Shown here one piece after another: positions 15,583 through 25,600 of a stretch of 64,000 bases of DNA. Under the pieces are notes generated by a model. The model was not told where the DNA came from. It made no database searches and saw nothing but the letters and a program-made list of their open reading frames with translations. The position numbers and the translations under genes are program-made. Each line of letters opens with the position of its first letter. The stretch's first letter is position 1. Location of the stretch: NCBI GenBank assembly GCA_020053355.1, contig JAGVNI010000003.1, positions 38,301 through 102,300 on the forward strand, given 5' to 3'. This stretch comes from an archaeon (lineage in GTDB: Archaea > Micrarchaeota > Micrarchaeia > Anstonellales > Bilamarchaeaceae).

Positions 15583-16248
15583 ATGGCAGAGCTTTCCCTG
15601 GCTGCAGCTTTCCTTGCGGGTCTTGCAGGATTTGCCTCGCCGTGCGTCCTTCCGCTCATACCTACGTACCTGTATTATCTGAGCGGAGTCACATCGAAAA
15701 ACGAAGCCGGGAGCAGGGGAAAAATCCTCGCCAATACGTTCGCTTTCGTTTTGGGCCTTGTGCTGGCGATTTCCGCATTCGGCATCCTGCTCGGCCAATT
15801 GCTCTCGCACATCACCGGCGACATGCTCGTTTTGGCAGGCAGGATGAGCGGCATCCTCATCATCCTCTTCGGGCTCTATATCCTCGGTTTCGTAAGGCTC
15901 GGCTTCCTGGATGACCGCCACGGGCTGAAACTCCCCAAGGCCGCATCAATTGCGGCCTCGTTCTTCATCGGGGCGCTGTTTGCGGTCGTGTGGACGCCGG
16001 TGATGGGGGCGTTCCTCCTTTTCGTTATAGCGCTCGCGCTCACGCAGCCTGCCGAGGCGCCAGTTCTGCTATTCGCGTATGCCTGCGGGCTCGGCCTGCC
16101 CTTCCTAATCACCGGCGCGTTCGCATCGCAGGCGGCCGCGTTCATCAAGGCCCATGGAAAGGAGATGGCGGTAATCGACCGGGCGATGGGCCTGATGGTC
16201 TTGATTATCGGCATATTATTCCTGATTGGCGGCCTTCCGGCATTATGA
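15583..16248 (+). CDS. CcdA/DsbD-like membrane protein lacking the second redox cysteine
   Basis: A 221-residue protein with six predicted membrane helices. Helix 1 carries the CcdA motif GFASPCVLPLIPTYLYYLSG. Helix 4 carries WTPVMGAFL where CcdA has WTPCxGP. CcdA moves electrons from cytoplasmic thioredoxin to exported thiol proteins using one Cys in each of these helices. Here only the first is kept and the second is Val (codon GTG), so ordinary disulfide exchange should not work. Otherwise length and topology are normal. AGGT ten bases upstream is a weak SD. Confidence 0.82.
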   Translation: MAELSLAAAFLAGLAGFASPCVLPLIPTYLYYLSGVTSKNEAGSRGKILANTFAFVLGLVLAISAFGILLGQLLSHITGDMLVLAGRMSGILIILFGLYILGFVRLGFLDDRHGLKLPKAASIAASFFIGALFAVVWTPVMGAFLLFVIALALTQPAEAPVLLFAYACGLGLPFLITGAFASQAAAFIKAHGKEMAVIDRAMGLMVLIIGILFLIGGLPAL

Positions 16249-16283
16249 TATGATTATAAACACTTTTTACCAATAAAAAAAAC

Positions 16284-16826
16284 ATGAACAGGCTGGCCCA
16301 GAATAGTTTGCGCTACCAGCGGCTGATGCGAGTCAGCGAAGCCGTGCAGGGCGCGAACACGTTCGGCCTTTTTCGGACAGGAAACAGCCTTGAGAGGTTG
16401 CAGCGCGAGCTGTCCCACTTTCCGACGCTCCCCGAAGGGATGCGTGCGAAAAGGGCGCAGCGCATAATCGGACATGCCGAGAAGGCGGAATCCCGCCTCG
16501 AAGACGAGCATGCCGACGTCTCGCTCGCCCAGCATGTGAAGGGGCGGAGCAGGAGGGGGCTTATAGTCGCGTGCGTATTGTTCGCGGCGCAGGTCGCAAC
16601 GGCGTTCGTCACGGTCTTCAAGCCGTGGCTCACCCCTGAGATAATCGACAAATACCACCCCACTACGATAGCTGGAATGGCGATATTCGCGCTCGCGATA
16701 ATTCCCGCGCGGGACTTCCTTTTCGTCTACCGCTTCGAGAAGCTGAAGGAGAAAATCGGCACGGTTCTCGAGGAAATCAAGGCGGACATGCGGAAAGAGC
16801 GGGACAAGCCGGGCGTCGGTAATTAG
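16284..16826 (+). CDS. Small membrane protein with two helices, unknown
   Basis: A 180-residue protein. Residues 1-85 are helical and charged. Two hydrophobic segments follow (GLIVACVLFAAQVATAFVTVF near 92-112 and TIAGMAIFALAIIPARDFLF near 127-146), then a charged C-terminal helix (KLKEKIGTVLEEIKADMRKE). A likely topology is a membrane hairpin with both soluble ends in the cytoplasm. ATTATAAAC about 27-30 bases before the ATG indicates a leaderless start. I do not recognise the family. Confidence 0.65.
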   Translation: MNRLAQNSLRYQRLMRVSEAVQGANTFGLFRTGNSLERLQRELSHFPTLPEGMRAKRAQRIIGHAEKAESRLEDEHADVSLAQHVKGRSRRGLIVACVLFAAQVATAFVTVFKPWLTPEIIDKYHPTTIAGMAIFALAIIPARDFLFVYRFEKLKEKIGTVLEEIKADMRKERDKPGVGN

Positions 16827-16850
16827 AATCTAATCGGGCAATTTTTCCTA

Positions 16851-17477
16851 ATGGCAGGAACCTTCAAGGAATTCATTGCGCGGCTTTTCAAGGCGATTAA
16901 GGATGGGGATGCGGCATTCCTTAAAACGGTTTATCTCGACTGGTTCGAATCGTCGGCAGTCATGCCGGACCGGGGCTTCGGGGATTTCATCGCAGCCGCG
17001 CTTCCGGATTTGAGACGGCTGCCGGAACTCAGGCTTGCGCGCGAGGAGGTTTTCGACGATTACTGCATAGCGCACCTGCTGAATAAGGACGGCTCTGAGA
17101 CGACGCTGACGTTCAAGAAGAAGGGGGATTCGTACGTCTTTTTCAACGAGAGGTCAGGGTTCGCGTCATTCAAGAAAGTTTATGCCCTGAACTATTCGCT
17201 CGATGGCGGGAAGCTCCGCATCCTCTTCAACGGCAAGCGGTCACCGGTTGTTCATGAAATCGGTTCCTTCGGATTCGTCACGTTCATCAACTCGGCCCTG
17301 AAGCCCGGAGCGAACGAGATTACGCTCGAACCCGCTGATGCGGGTGCGAGTGTCAAGGCATCGATAAGGGTAAGCAGCGGAACGGAAGGGGAAATCATGG
17401 AAAGCGCGCAGGGCAACGTGCTCTCCTGGGATGGAACCGTAAGCGGGCCGGTTATGCTGAAATTCAATGCGGAATGA
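16851..17477 (+). CDS. Hypothetical soluble protein
   Basis: A 208-residue protein. The N-terminal half is helical (TFKEFIARLFKAIKDGDAAF), and the second half is beta-rich (YALNYSLDGGKLRILFNGK, EITLEPADAGASVKASIRVS). No signal peptide or membrane helix. Its stop overlaps the next gene's ATG by four bases, so the two are probably translated together. Function unknown. Confidence 0.65.
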   Translation: MAGTFKEFIARLFKAIKDGDAAFLKTVYLDWFESSAVMPDRGFGDFIAAALPDLRRLPELRLAREEVFDDYCIAHLLNKDGSETTLTFKKKGDSYVFFNERSGFASFKKVYALNYSLDGGKLRILFNGKRSPVVHEIGSFGFVTFINSALKPGANEITLEPADAGASVKASIRVSSGTEGEIMESAQGNVLSWDGTVSGPVMLKFNAE

Positions 17478-18889
17478 ATGAGATTGGATTTGATGTTATG
17501 AGATTGTTCGTCATCATGTGCGCAGCGCTCGTCCTTTTCGGATGTGCCGGTACCGGGGGGGCGGGCGCTGGAGGGGGAGGCAATGTAAGCACTGCCCAAG
17601 GAGTGCAAACTGCCCAGCCGCCAAACGGTGTTGCCGTGGAAACCTCGGAAACCAGCCATGCAGCAAGTCCAGGAGAACTCATACAGCCCTCGGATATCGC
17701 TTACCTTGGCGCATTCAGGCTGCCGGGAGCGTCAGGCGGCTCGAACTGGGGATACAGCGGTTATGCGGCGACGTATTATCCCGATGGCGATGACGGAGGG
17801 GGGGATGACGGGTATCCCGGCTCGCTCTTTGCGATAGGCCATGACCAGGACCAGCAGGTTTCTGAAATCAGCATACCGGTGCCGGTCATTTCGCAGGCAA
17901 AAGATGCGGATGAATTAAACAGCGCCACGACGTTGCAGGAATTCTCGGACATTACGGATGGGATGTTCGGTTATCTTGAGATTCCGCGGGCAGGGCTGGA
18001 GTACCTTCCCCCGCAGGGGCAGCAGCAAACCGGTAAACTGTATTTCTCCTGGGGCCAGCATTTCGAATTCGAGCGCATGCCCACGCATGGCTGGGCTGAG
18101 ACGGACCTGTCCGACCCCCAGACCGCAGGCGCATGGCATCTCGACGGCTATTCGACTTATACGACAGATGATTACATTTTCGCGATACCAAAACCATGGA
18201 CAGATGCGAATGCGCCAGGTCTCCTGCTGGCTACGGGAAGGTTCAGGGACGGCTTATGGTCAGGAAGGGGCCCCGCGCTCTATGCATACGCGCCATGGAC
18301 CGAGGGGAATCCGCCGGCTTCCGGAAGCACGCTTGGAAACGTGACGCCATTGCTCCTTTATGGTGTGCAGGAAACAGGAGCGATTGATATAATCAGCAAT
18401 GAATCCCAGGAGATGGACGGATTCAGCGAGTCTGATGAGTGGTCTGGCGGGGAATGGCTCACCGCCGGCAATAAGTCTGCGGTAATCTTCGTAGGAACCA
18501 AGGCGCTCGGACGGACATGGTACGGATTCTCGAACGGCGTGGAATACCCGACAAGCGGCGACCCGGGCGAGGTTTATCCCGAAGTCCCGCCATGGCCGAA
18601 CGACCAGAGGGGCTGGTGGGCTGAAGGTGTGGAAGCGAGAGTCATGTTCTACGACCCTGCGGATTTGGCGAGGGTTGCCAAAGGCGAAATGGAATCCTGG
18701 GAGCCGCAGCCGTATGCAACCATGAGCTTGGACGATTACCTATTCGACCCGGGCTATGATTATACGCGCGGGAAGATGACGCTGGTAGGCGACTCGGCGT
18801 ATGACCGGGAGAACGGCTTCCTCTACGTCTTCGAGAGGCTGGCGGACGAGGACGAGAAGAGTATCGTGCACGTTTTCAAGGTCGAATAA
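17474..18889 (+). CDS. Secreted lipoprotein, probable beta-rich domain
   Basis: A 471-residue protein with a hydrophobic N-terminus ending in LVLFGCAG, a lipobox that would place lipid on the Cys. A Gly-rich linker follows. The body is rich in Trp, Tyr, Gly and Asp with repeating beta motifs (IAYLGAFRLPG, GYSGYAATYYPDGD, GSLFAIGHDQDQQ, GPALYAYAPW) and looks like a beta-propeller or similar extracellular fold. The first ATG (17474) overlaps the previous stop; an ATG at 17498 gives a more compact signal peptide and is also possible. Substrate or partner unknown. Confidence 0.7.
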   Translation: MNEIGFDVMRLFVIMCAALVLFGCAGTGGAGAGGGGNVSTAQGVQTAQPPNGVAVETSETSHAASPGELIQPSDIAYLGAFRLPGASGGSNWGYSGYAATYYPDGDDGGGDDGYPGSLFAIGHDQDQQVSEISIPVPVISQAKDADELNSATTLQEFSDITDGMFGYLEIPRAGLEYLPPQGQQQTGKLYFSWGQHFEFERMPTHGWAETDLSDPQTAGAWHLDGYSTYTTDDYIFAIPKPWTDANAPGLLLATGRFRDGLWSGRGPALYAYAPWTEGNPPASGSTLGNVTPLLLYGVQETGAIDIISNESQEMDGFSESDEWSGGEWLTAGNKSAVIFVGTKALGRTWYGFSNGVEYPTSGDPGEVYPEVPPWPNDQRGWWAEGVEARVMFYDPADLARVAKGEMESWEPQPYATMSLDDYLFDPGYDYTRGKMTLVGDSAYDRENGFLYVFERLADEDEKSIVHVFKVE

Positions 18890-18941
18890 TTAGAGAAGAA
18901 AATTGGGCTGTCGTGAAGTTCGCTTCGCTCCTTCGCTTCCT

Positions 18942-19000
18942 CCCAATAATCCATGAGGCAAAACACAAGACCTGAAACTGGGAACAAATGGATTATTGGG
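18942..19000. repeat. 13-bp perfect inverted repeat at the tRNA-Val 3' end
   Basis: CCCAATAATCCAT (18942-18954) and ATGGATTATTGGG (18988-19000) are exact inverse complements separated by 33 bases. The second arm includes the last tRNA bases. In the transcript, the tRNA's CCCA end plus trailer could pair with the downstream arm. Confidence 0.7.
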
Positions 19001-19147
19001 CCCGCGCGGGATCGAACCGCGAATCTCCCGCGTGTGAGGCGGACGTCTTAACCAATGACGGAGCCGGAGGCGCATGGCCTCAGGCCTTTTTCCAGGGTTT
19101 TTGGCGCAAGTTTAACCTATGCCAAAAAGCCTTTCGACTACGGGCCC
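18997..19147 (-). tRNA. tRNA-Val(CAC) with a 78-base D-arm intron
   Basis: The acceptor halves GGGCCCG (19141-19147) and CGGGCCC (18998-19004) pair perfectly, with discriminator A at 18997. T-arm CGCGG-TTCGATC-CCGCG and anticodon stem-loop TCCGC-CTCACAC-GCGGG give anticodon CAC. The 5' half GGGCCCGTAGTCG (13 bases) is separated from ATTGGTTAAGAC by about 78 bases (19057-19134). Removing them gives a 73-base tRNA with an ordinary D-arm (GTCG/AGAC, A14, G18G19). The intron lies near position 13/14, not the usual 37/38. A GTC at both junctions leaves the exact splice site uncertain by a few bases. CCA is not encoded. Confidence 0.85.
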
Positions 19148-19191
19148 GGGTTTGTCAGATAATTACAATCCGCGCGGAAGGGAATAAAAAA

Positions 19192-19605
19192 CTACTGTTC
19201 AAGCGACGATTTCAACTGCCTTATCCTCTCGGCAATCCGGCCCTGCGATTCGCCTTCCCCGATGATTTCCACGCTTAATTCGCCACTTTCCCGCGAATTG
19301 GAAATGACTACGCAGATGTCGCCAGCGGTCTGCATGTTGATTCTTTTCTTTTGGCTTAGCATACTTGAGCTTACTGTATCCTGGTTGGTGACTTCGCGGA
19401 GAATATCCGCGATTGAATTCGAGATCGAAAGGACATACTCGCTTGTCAGACGGCCTCCGCTGTATATGCCGGATATCTCGTTCTTGTCTACTCTGCATAT
19501 GGCAGGCATATCAAAGTCGACATGGATGGCTTTATCCCTCATTAGGACCCACTTTGGGCGGACTGCTTTTCCAGAATCCGGCTGTTGGCCGCTTGTTTGC
19601 TTCAT
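19192..19605 (-). CDS. Hypothetical protein of the giant A cassette
   Basis: A 137-residue soluble protein with a mixed pattern (MRDKAIHVDFDMPAICRVD, SEYVLSISNSIADILREV, GELSVEIIGEGESQGRIAERI). Its ATG overlaps the giant A stop codon (ATGA), implying coupled translation and a shared function. No signal peptide, membrane segment or recognised domain. It has no obvious sequence relation to the 178-aa protein that follows giant B. Confidence 0.6.
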   Translation of the reverse strand: MKQTSGQQPDSGKAVRPKWVLMRDKAIHVDFDMPAICRVDKNEISGIYSGGRLTSEYVLSISNSIADILREVTNQDTVSSSMLSQKKRINMQTAGDICVVISNSRESGELSVEIIGEGESQGRIAERIRQLKSSLEQ

Positions 19606-22600
19606 CTGACACCCCCAACTATTTGGTTGTTTAATAATAGATTAAATAATATCGAGTCCCGGGTTGTTGCGGCATCGCCGGGGTTTAAGGTTATTGCTCC
19701 ATTGGGCCCCATCGTTGCCCTTGAATAGAATCCAGCCCGCCCGCCGATCGCTTCCAAGCTTAAGAGGGTGTTGCCTCCCCCAATCTCTACGTGGGGGAGG
19801 AATGTGAATCCCGAATTTATCGATTGGTAAAAGACATGTGCATCAACGAGTCCGGGGTATCTGATCTCAACAAGGGCTCTTAGGAAAGCTGGGATACCCT
19901 TTAATCCGCTATCTATGAACATCACGCTTTGCGGTACCACTGCCCCATTAACCATACGTATCGCACCCTGGTCAATTAGATGTTGAAGGACATTGTTACA
20001 CATGGCTTCGAAGGCGGGATTGCGATTCATTTGTGCCTGAAGCAAAGGCCGTAATTCGTTAAAAAATGCTTCTTCCACATCCATCCCGGTAACATGGATA
20101 ACGCGGGATTGGGCTTCGTCAATTATGCCTATTAATGAGTTAGCATCTATAGCTTTTGGGTAGTTGGGCCCATAGTATAATTGTTCAGTAATAGTTGTTC
20201 GTGAAACCAGCGCCCCAACTACTCGGCCGGGTGACCCGCCGCTCTGGCTGGAAAGGGCGGTATCTGCGATCATTGTTGAAAGGCCATCCCTCCACAGGTA
20301 CACCCTTGTAACATCCGAGCCACTTAAAGTGACAATGTTTCTTACGGCTTCAGCGAAATTGATTTCCATTTGGATCGTATTGGCCATGGTGGCGGTCCGG
20401 GATACTGAACCGGCAATTTTAGGCAAATCCTGCAGAAGCCAGTCCGAGACGTTTATCGTAGGGATTCCGAGCGATTCAGACAAACGGTTTGCAATAAGCT
20501 GGAGCTGCGCATTCGAAAGCGGCCGGTTTATGGATGCAACTGTCCGGTAGAAGTCCTCGATATTGCTGACCGTGATTGTTGCGCGGTTGGGTAATATGGC
20601 AGCAATTGCGGCATCCACTTCGGGTGGAAGCGCTTCGATGTGAGCGCGGAAATCAGCAAACGATGTGAAAGCCGTCTGGTTGCGGAACTCTGCTTCGAGC
20701 AGATGCGTATAGAGGTTGTTGCCATACTCAGTGCTGAATGCCTGCAAGCGCGATATATACACATCAATTGCGGCACTCCGGCCAGCAACCACGGCAGTTC
20801 TATCGATCCCGCCGCTCGCATCAGTTACCACACGCATCCATTGCCCTGTGGGCAGGTATTCGAAAACCTCATTTGGCCTCCGTCCGGGGAAACGGAGAGC
20901 TTCGCCGGAGCGGGTTATCACCATTGAAGAGCGCTCGAACACCACAATCGCCGAGCGGTTAAACCTAAGAATGGATTCCATTGCCGCATTTTCAGTGGCT
21001 GTGAGCGCGCGGAAGCGGCTGACGGCATAGAGCCTGAGCGCTGCAGTTTGCAGAGTATTAAGCTCATTAGCCAGTAAAATACCACCGGCACTTAGACGTG
21101 ATAAAGCTGATTCGATGGAAGCGACATCTCTTGCCGGAGCCATCACCATGAATTCAGTATAAGCCGTAAGCGCAGAAGCCTCGGATGGACTCAGCCTTCC
21201 GCCTGCGAGCATGAAATCCCTGAGGCGCTGTGCCGAAGCGTTGACTTCGGCAACATACTCGGCCGTAACCAAAGGCAGTTCAGCCGAAGCAGCCCAGCCC
21301 ATCGTTGGGACGCATCCTTCGAGGTATATGGCATCGCGCGCGATGGCAGCACTGCTTAGGCGGGATGCTGATTCCATTGCGCTGTTTTCAGCGGCTGAGA
21401 GCGCGCGGAAGCGGCCAAGCACCTGCAACCTGGAACCTGCAGCCTGCAATCCGGCAACAACTTCCGGTGCCAGCGCCTCGCCCGCATTTACCCGCGATAG
21501 CGCGGATTCTATGGTGGCAAGATCCCTTGCAGGGGCGCTGACCATGAAATCTGAAAATGCGGAAAGCGCTGAAGCTTGGGTGGGGCTAAGCCGTCCGCCT
21601 GCACGAACGAAATCTGAAAGGCGCTGCGCTGAAGAATTGATTTCTGCCGCGGCCCCGGGGCTCAGTAATGACAAATCGCCAGACATATTCCGTCCGATGG
21701 CCGCTACACCCTCTTCGATGATGGCGGCATCGCGGGATATTGACGCGCTTGTAGCGGCAGGGCCAAGGCGGCTTAGCGCCTGCCATCGGGCAATCCCCTG
21801 GCGGGTAATCAATCCACCGCCGCTGAACATAAGGACGCTAAGGCCGACATTGAATAACCCCCAGCCGACTTCCCCCTGGTCAATCAGCCTGATGCCGTTA
21901 TAGCCGCCATATGCACCGTAACCGGCCATACCGATACCGGCGATTATGTCCATGCTTTGCCCGATTCGCGCAAGCAGGAACAGGTCTCGGCTGAGGGCCC
22001 ATGCCCGCGTCGCTTGCCCCGCTATCGGAAGGACCATCGTTGCGTTGATGCCGATTTGCAGCATCATGTTGCCGAAGGCATCGTTGATTTGCTCTGGTGT
22101 CGATTCAGGATCGTTGCGGATGCGGATATAATCGGATATGGCAAATGACATTGACGGGATTCCTGCGCCAAGCCCAACGCCAAGGCTGATTATCCCGACA
22201 GTTCCCCAGAAACTTTGCCCTGCCGTAAATGGCGCGGCAACCAGCCCGCCAAGTATCGCGCCTCCGATGATTAATACCTGACGCCGCTCCGCTGCTTCGA
22301 TCTCCCCCTGCCGCGCCCTCTCCATTTCAGCAACTGCTGATGCGATTTGCCTGGCGAATGGATGCAGTTGCAATGATAAATCCGGAAGCATGGTCATGAG
22401 CGAAACCGGGGTGCTTGCTATTGACCCGGCATTGCGCATCATGCATTCGTTCGCATCCTGTATCAGCGGATCAGTAAAATGCACGGCCATCCTGCCGTTC
22501 TCTTCCCGTATTTCGAAGGAGCCCGGACGAAGGTTGACCCGGATTAGTTCCGCATCGTCCCTGATATCGGATGAGATTGTGGGCATGCTTTCGGCGCGCA

Positions 22601-25600
22601 GCAATAAATCGTCAATATTATCCTGGAGGGCATTGGAGAATTCGGTTGCCATGATGGTCTCAATTGAATCAAGGGTGCGGAGCGTCGACTCGTCGCCTGC
22701 AAGGCGGTACAATTCGAGTATCATGGCACGGCGCTCGTCAAGCGGAACCGAAGAGGGATCGGTTCGGAGGCGTATCAGTTGCGCTGCTGATTCTGGATTG
22801 AGAAAGATCGCTACAAATGACATCGAATTGAGAAGCCGGATAATCTGATCCGGGTCGGCATGAGGATTATAGAGGATGCGCACGACCTCCATGCCTTCGA
22901 CCATGCGAAGCGGGCTAAGGTCTACCCCATGGCTCATGAGCAATGATATAAGCTGGTCGGCAATCTCCGCCCGGTCTTCGAGAGAAACTGAAGATGGGTC
23001 CGAATGAAGGCGTTCTACCCTCCCTGCCAAAACCGGATTCAGTTGGTTCAGCCCCTCCAGAAAACCAGTCCGGACCGGATCAGGGCGTGTCCAGAGAATG
23101 CCATGGTCCCGGCCGGTTTCGATTGGTTCAATCGAGGTCAGGGAGAGGGTGGATGACAGGAGGGCGCCTGCGAACGCGCTGATTATTTCAGGCGTCGCCT
23201 CGGGGTCTGTAAGCGGTGAGAAAAGCGAACGGAAGCTATTATCGCCCCTTCCGCGCCCGATTCTTGCTATTTGATGCGCCAGTTCCTGGCCGTGGGGGAA
23301 ATTCGGCATGAATGAAGGATCGACAACTGCCGCAAGGAAGTACGGCCGCAAGACGCTCATCCGCCGTGAAGGGTCGTCAAGAGCTTCGCGGAGGTCGACT
23401 AGCGATTCTGCGCTGTCCCGGATGAGCAATTCGGCCAGCCCCCCGAAATTTGCAAAGGATTCATATGTGCCGATAGCCTGCGCGATGCTTGCCACCGGAG
23501 AAAAAGCGTCATAGAACGCGGTTGCAGAATCCGCATATGCCCTCCACTCTCCAGGAGCGCGCTCGATGCGGGCATTCGCCTCCGAGAGGAACAAATCCCG
23601 GCCATTGCCTTGGCCATTCAGTGCGGCCAGGGTGTAGAAGAAGCCCTCTGAAACAGAGGTTCTGTAAGAATCATTATGGCCCCTCATGACCCTCCACAAT
23701 CCAAGCAGGTCGTTTGCGCCGGCATCGCCAAGGCCTAATTCGCGGATGGTTTCTTCGGACGGCATGCGCCGCATGGTATTGACGGCATCGCGCAGGCCCT
23801 GGAACATCATGTCCAGTTCCGAGGTCATTGCAAAACGCAGGGATCCCTCCTCATGCTGGCGGAATGCGGTTTCAAGCAGCCCATTTACCCGGGCCGTATC
23901 GGGCTCCTCATCCTCCGATGCGGATTCGATGACGGATATCAGGGCGGAAATCGAGCGGCCATAATTCTCAAGCGAGGCGGAATATGCGTGGCCAAGTATT
24001 GTGGCAAGCCCGCGCCTTGTTTCAGGGGTTCCATGGCAGTAATCGTCATAACTTACACCCGTCAGGTTCAAGAATTTTTCCGGGTCAAACTGGCCTGCGG
24101 TCCGGAAAAGTGGGAGCTGCTCGACATCGAAGTACAAGCCCACATTGTGAATGTCATCATATACGCGGCGTATGGCCCGCTCTTCCAGGGAATATGCGGC
24201 AAGCGAATGAAGATTGCCCAGAATAAAGAAGGCACGCTCAAGGCTTTCCGTTCTTCCCTCCCGGAAAAGCTGCATGGCATTGCGTAGATATCGCTCCAAG
24301 TTGGACTGAGTATCCGCCGGCAGGTACGCTGATGCGGCATCCAGGTAACTCATCGAATCAAAATACTGGAGAAGGAAGGTTGCCCGGCGGACGGCCTCGA
24401 TTCGCGCACTGTCGGTTAACGCTGTCCGCGATTGTATCAGCAATGAATCCGACTCACGGATTAGTGATGAATATTCTTCCCGGCGGGTTGGAGGCATCCG
24501 TTCAATTTCATCCCTGCGCGCATAGAGCGTACGCGACATGCCAATATATGCTTCTTCGGAGCTGAGCATCGTACCGACGCGCTCGAGATAAAGCAGGCCG
24601 AGTTCGGCATATTCCCTTGCTCGCGCCATATCGGCAGGATTCCCGCTTGCGGCCAGCCGCCTGGCTTCCGCGAATGAGTTTTCTGCGATATCCATTGTGG
24701 TGCGGGCTTCCGTGACAATATCGCCAAGGGCGATGCGAGCATCAGGGCCAATAGACGGCGGAAGGAAGCCCAGGTTATGAAGGCTGAAAGGGCCGGATGG
24801 TGAGCCTTCTGAATTGAGCTCCATATACACATAGATGCCTGCGGATTCCAGCTCAGCCCGGTGCCCGGATATCCATCGCGCAGCATCTGTGTCGTTTCCT
24901 TCGAAGACCGATGAGGTGCCTTGCAAGAAGGAGCGGAACTGCGGCCCTTCAAGATTGCTGTCTGAAAACAGGGACTCTGGAAAAGGCTGCATGAGGAATC
25001 CGGAATTGGTGATGGTGAAATCGTTGCCATCGACCTGGATGAGGATGCCATGCCGATTTAGCAGGGCTTCATTCTCTTGCAGCCACAACGCGGCCGAGGA
25101 ATTCGTCCCGTGATATTCGGATGAAGCGCCGTTCAAGAATCCCTCAAAATCCGGCCCGCCGATGACGCCATGGGCGAATGCCCGGTTGAATAGGGTATTT
25201 GTGAGAGTGAATCCAGACGCGCCAATCTCCACCCTTATTCCGGCAGCTTCAAGAAGTGCGGAATGCCCGCGCACCCACTCCAGATTCCCCTCGCCATGGT
25301 ATGACAGGGTTTCACCGGCGATAAACAAGCGGAAGTTGGGGTCCTCATCGGATGAAATTATCATTTGCGGGATCCCGCGTTCACGATAGAAAAGCGGCTC
25401 ATCGATCCGGTTTGGGAAAAAGAGGGCGCCATCAAGAGGGGGATTCGCCCCAATTCTTAGTGAAAGCGAATCGATCCCCCCGCGTAATGCGGCTGAAAAA
25501 TCGTTCAGTTCCGCTGATCCGAGGATTGTTGAGGGATCGGACGGGGATATGCGCGGGGGCAAAGCCTGGCCAAGGGCGTCTGCATGCCTTGCGGCCTCGG

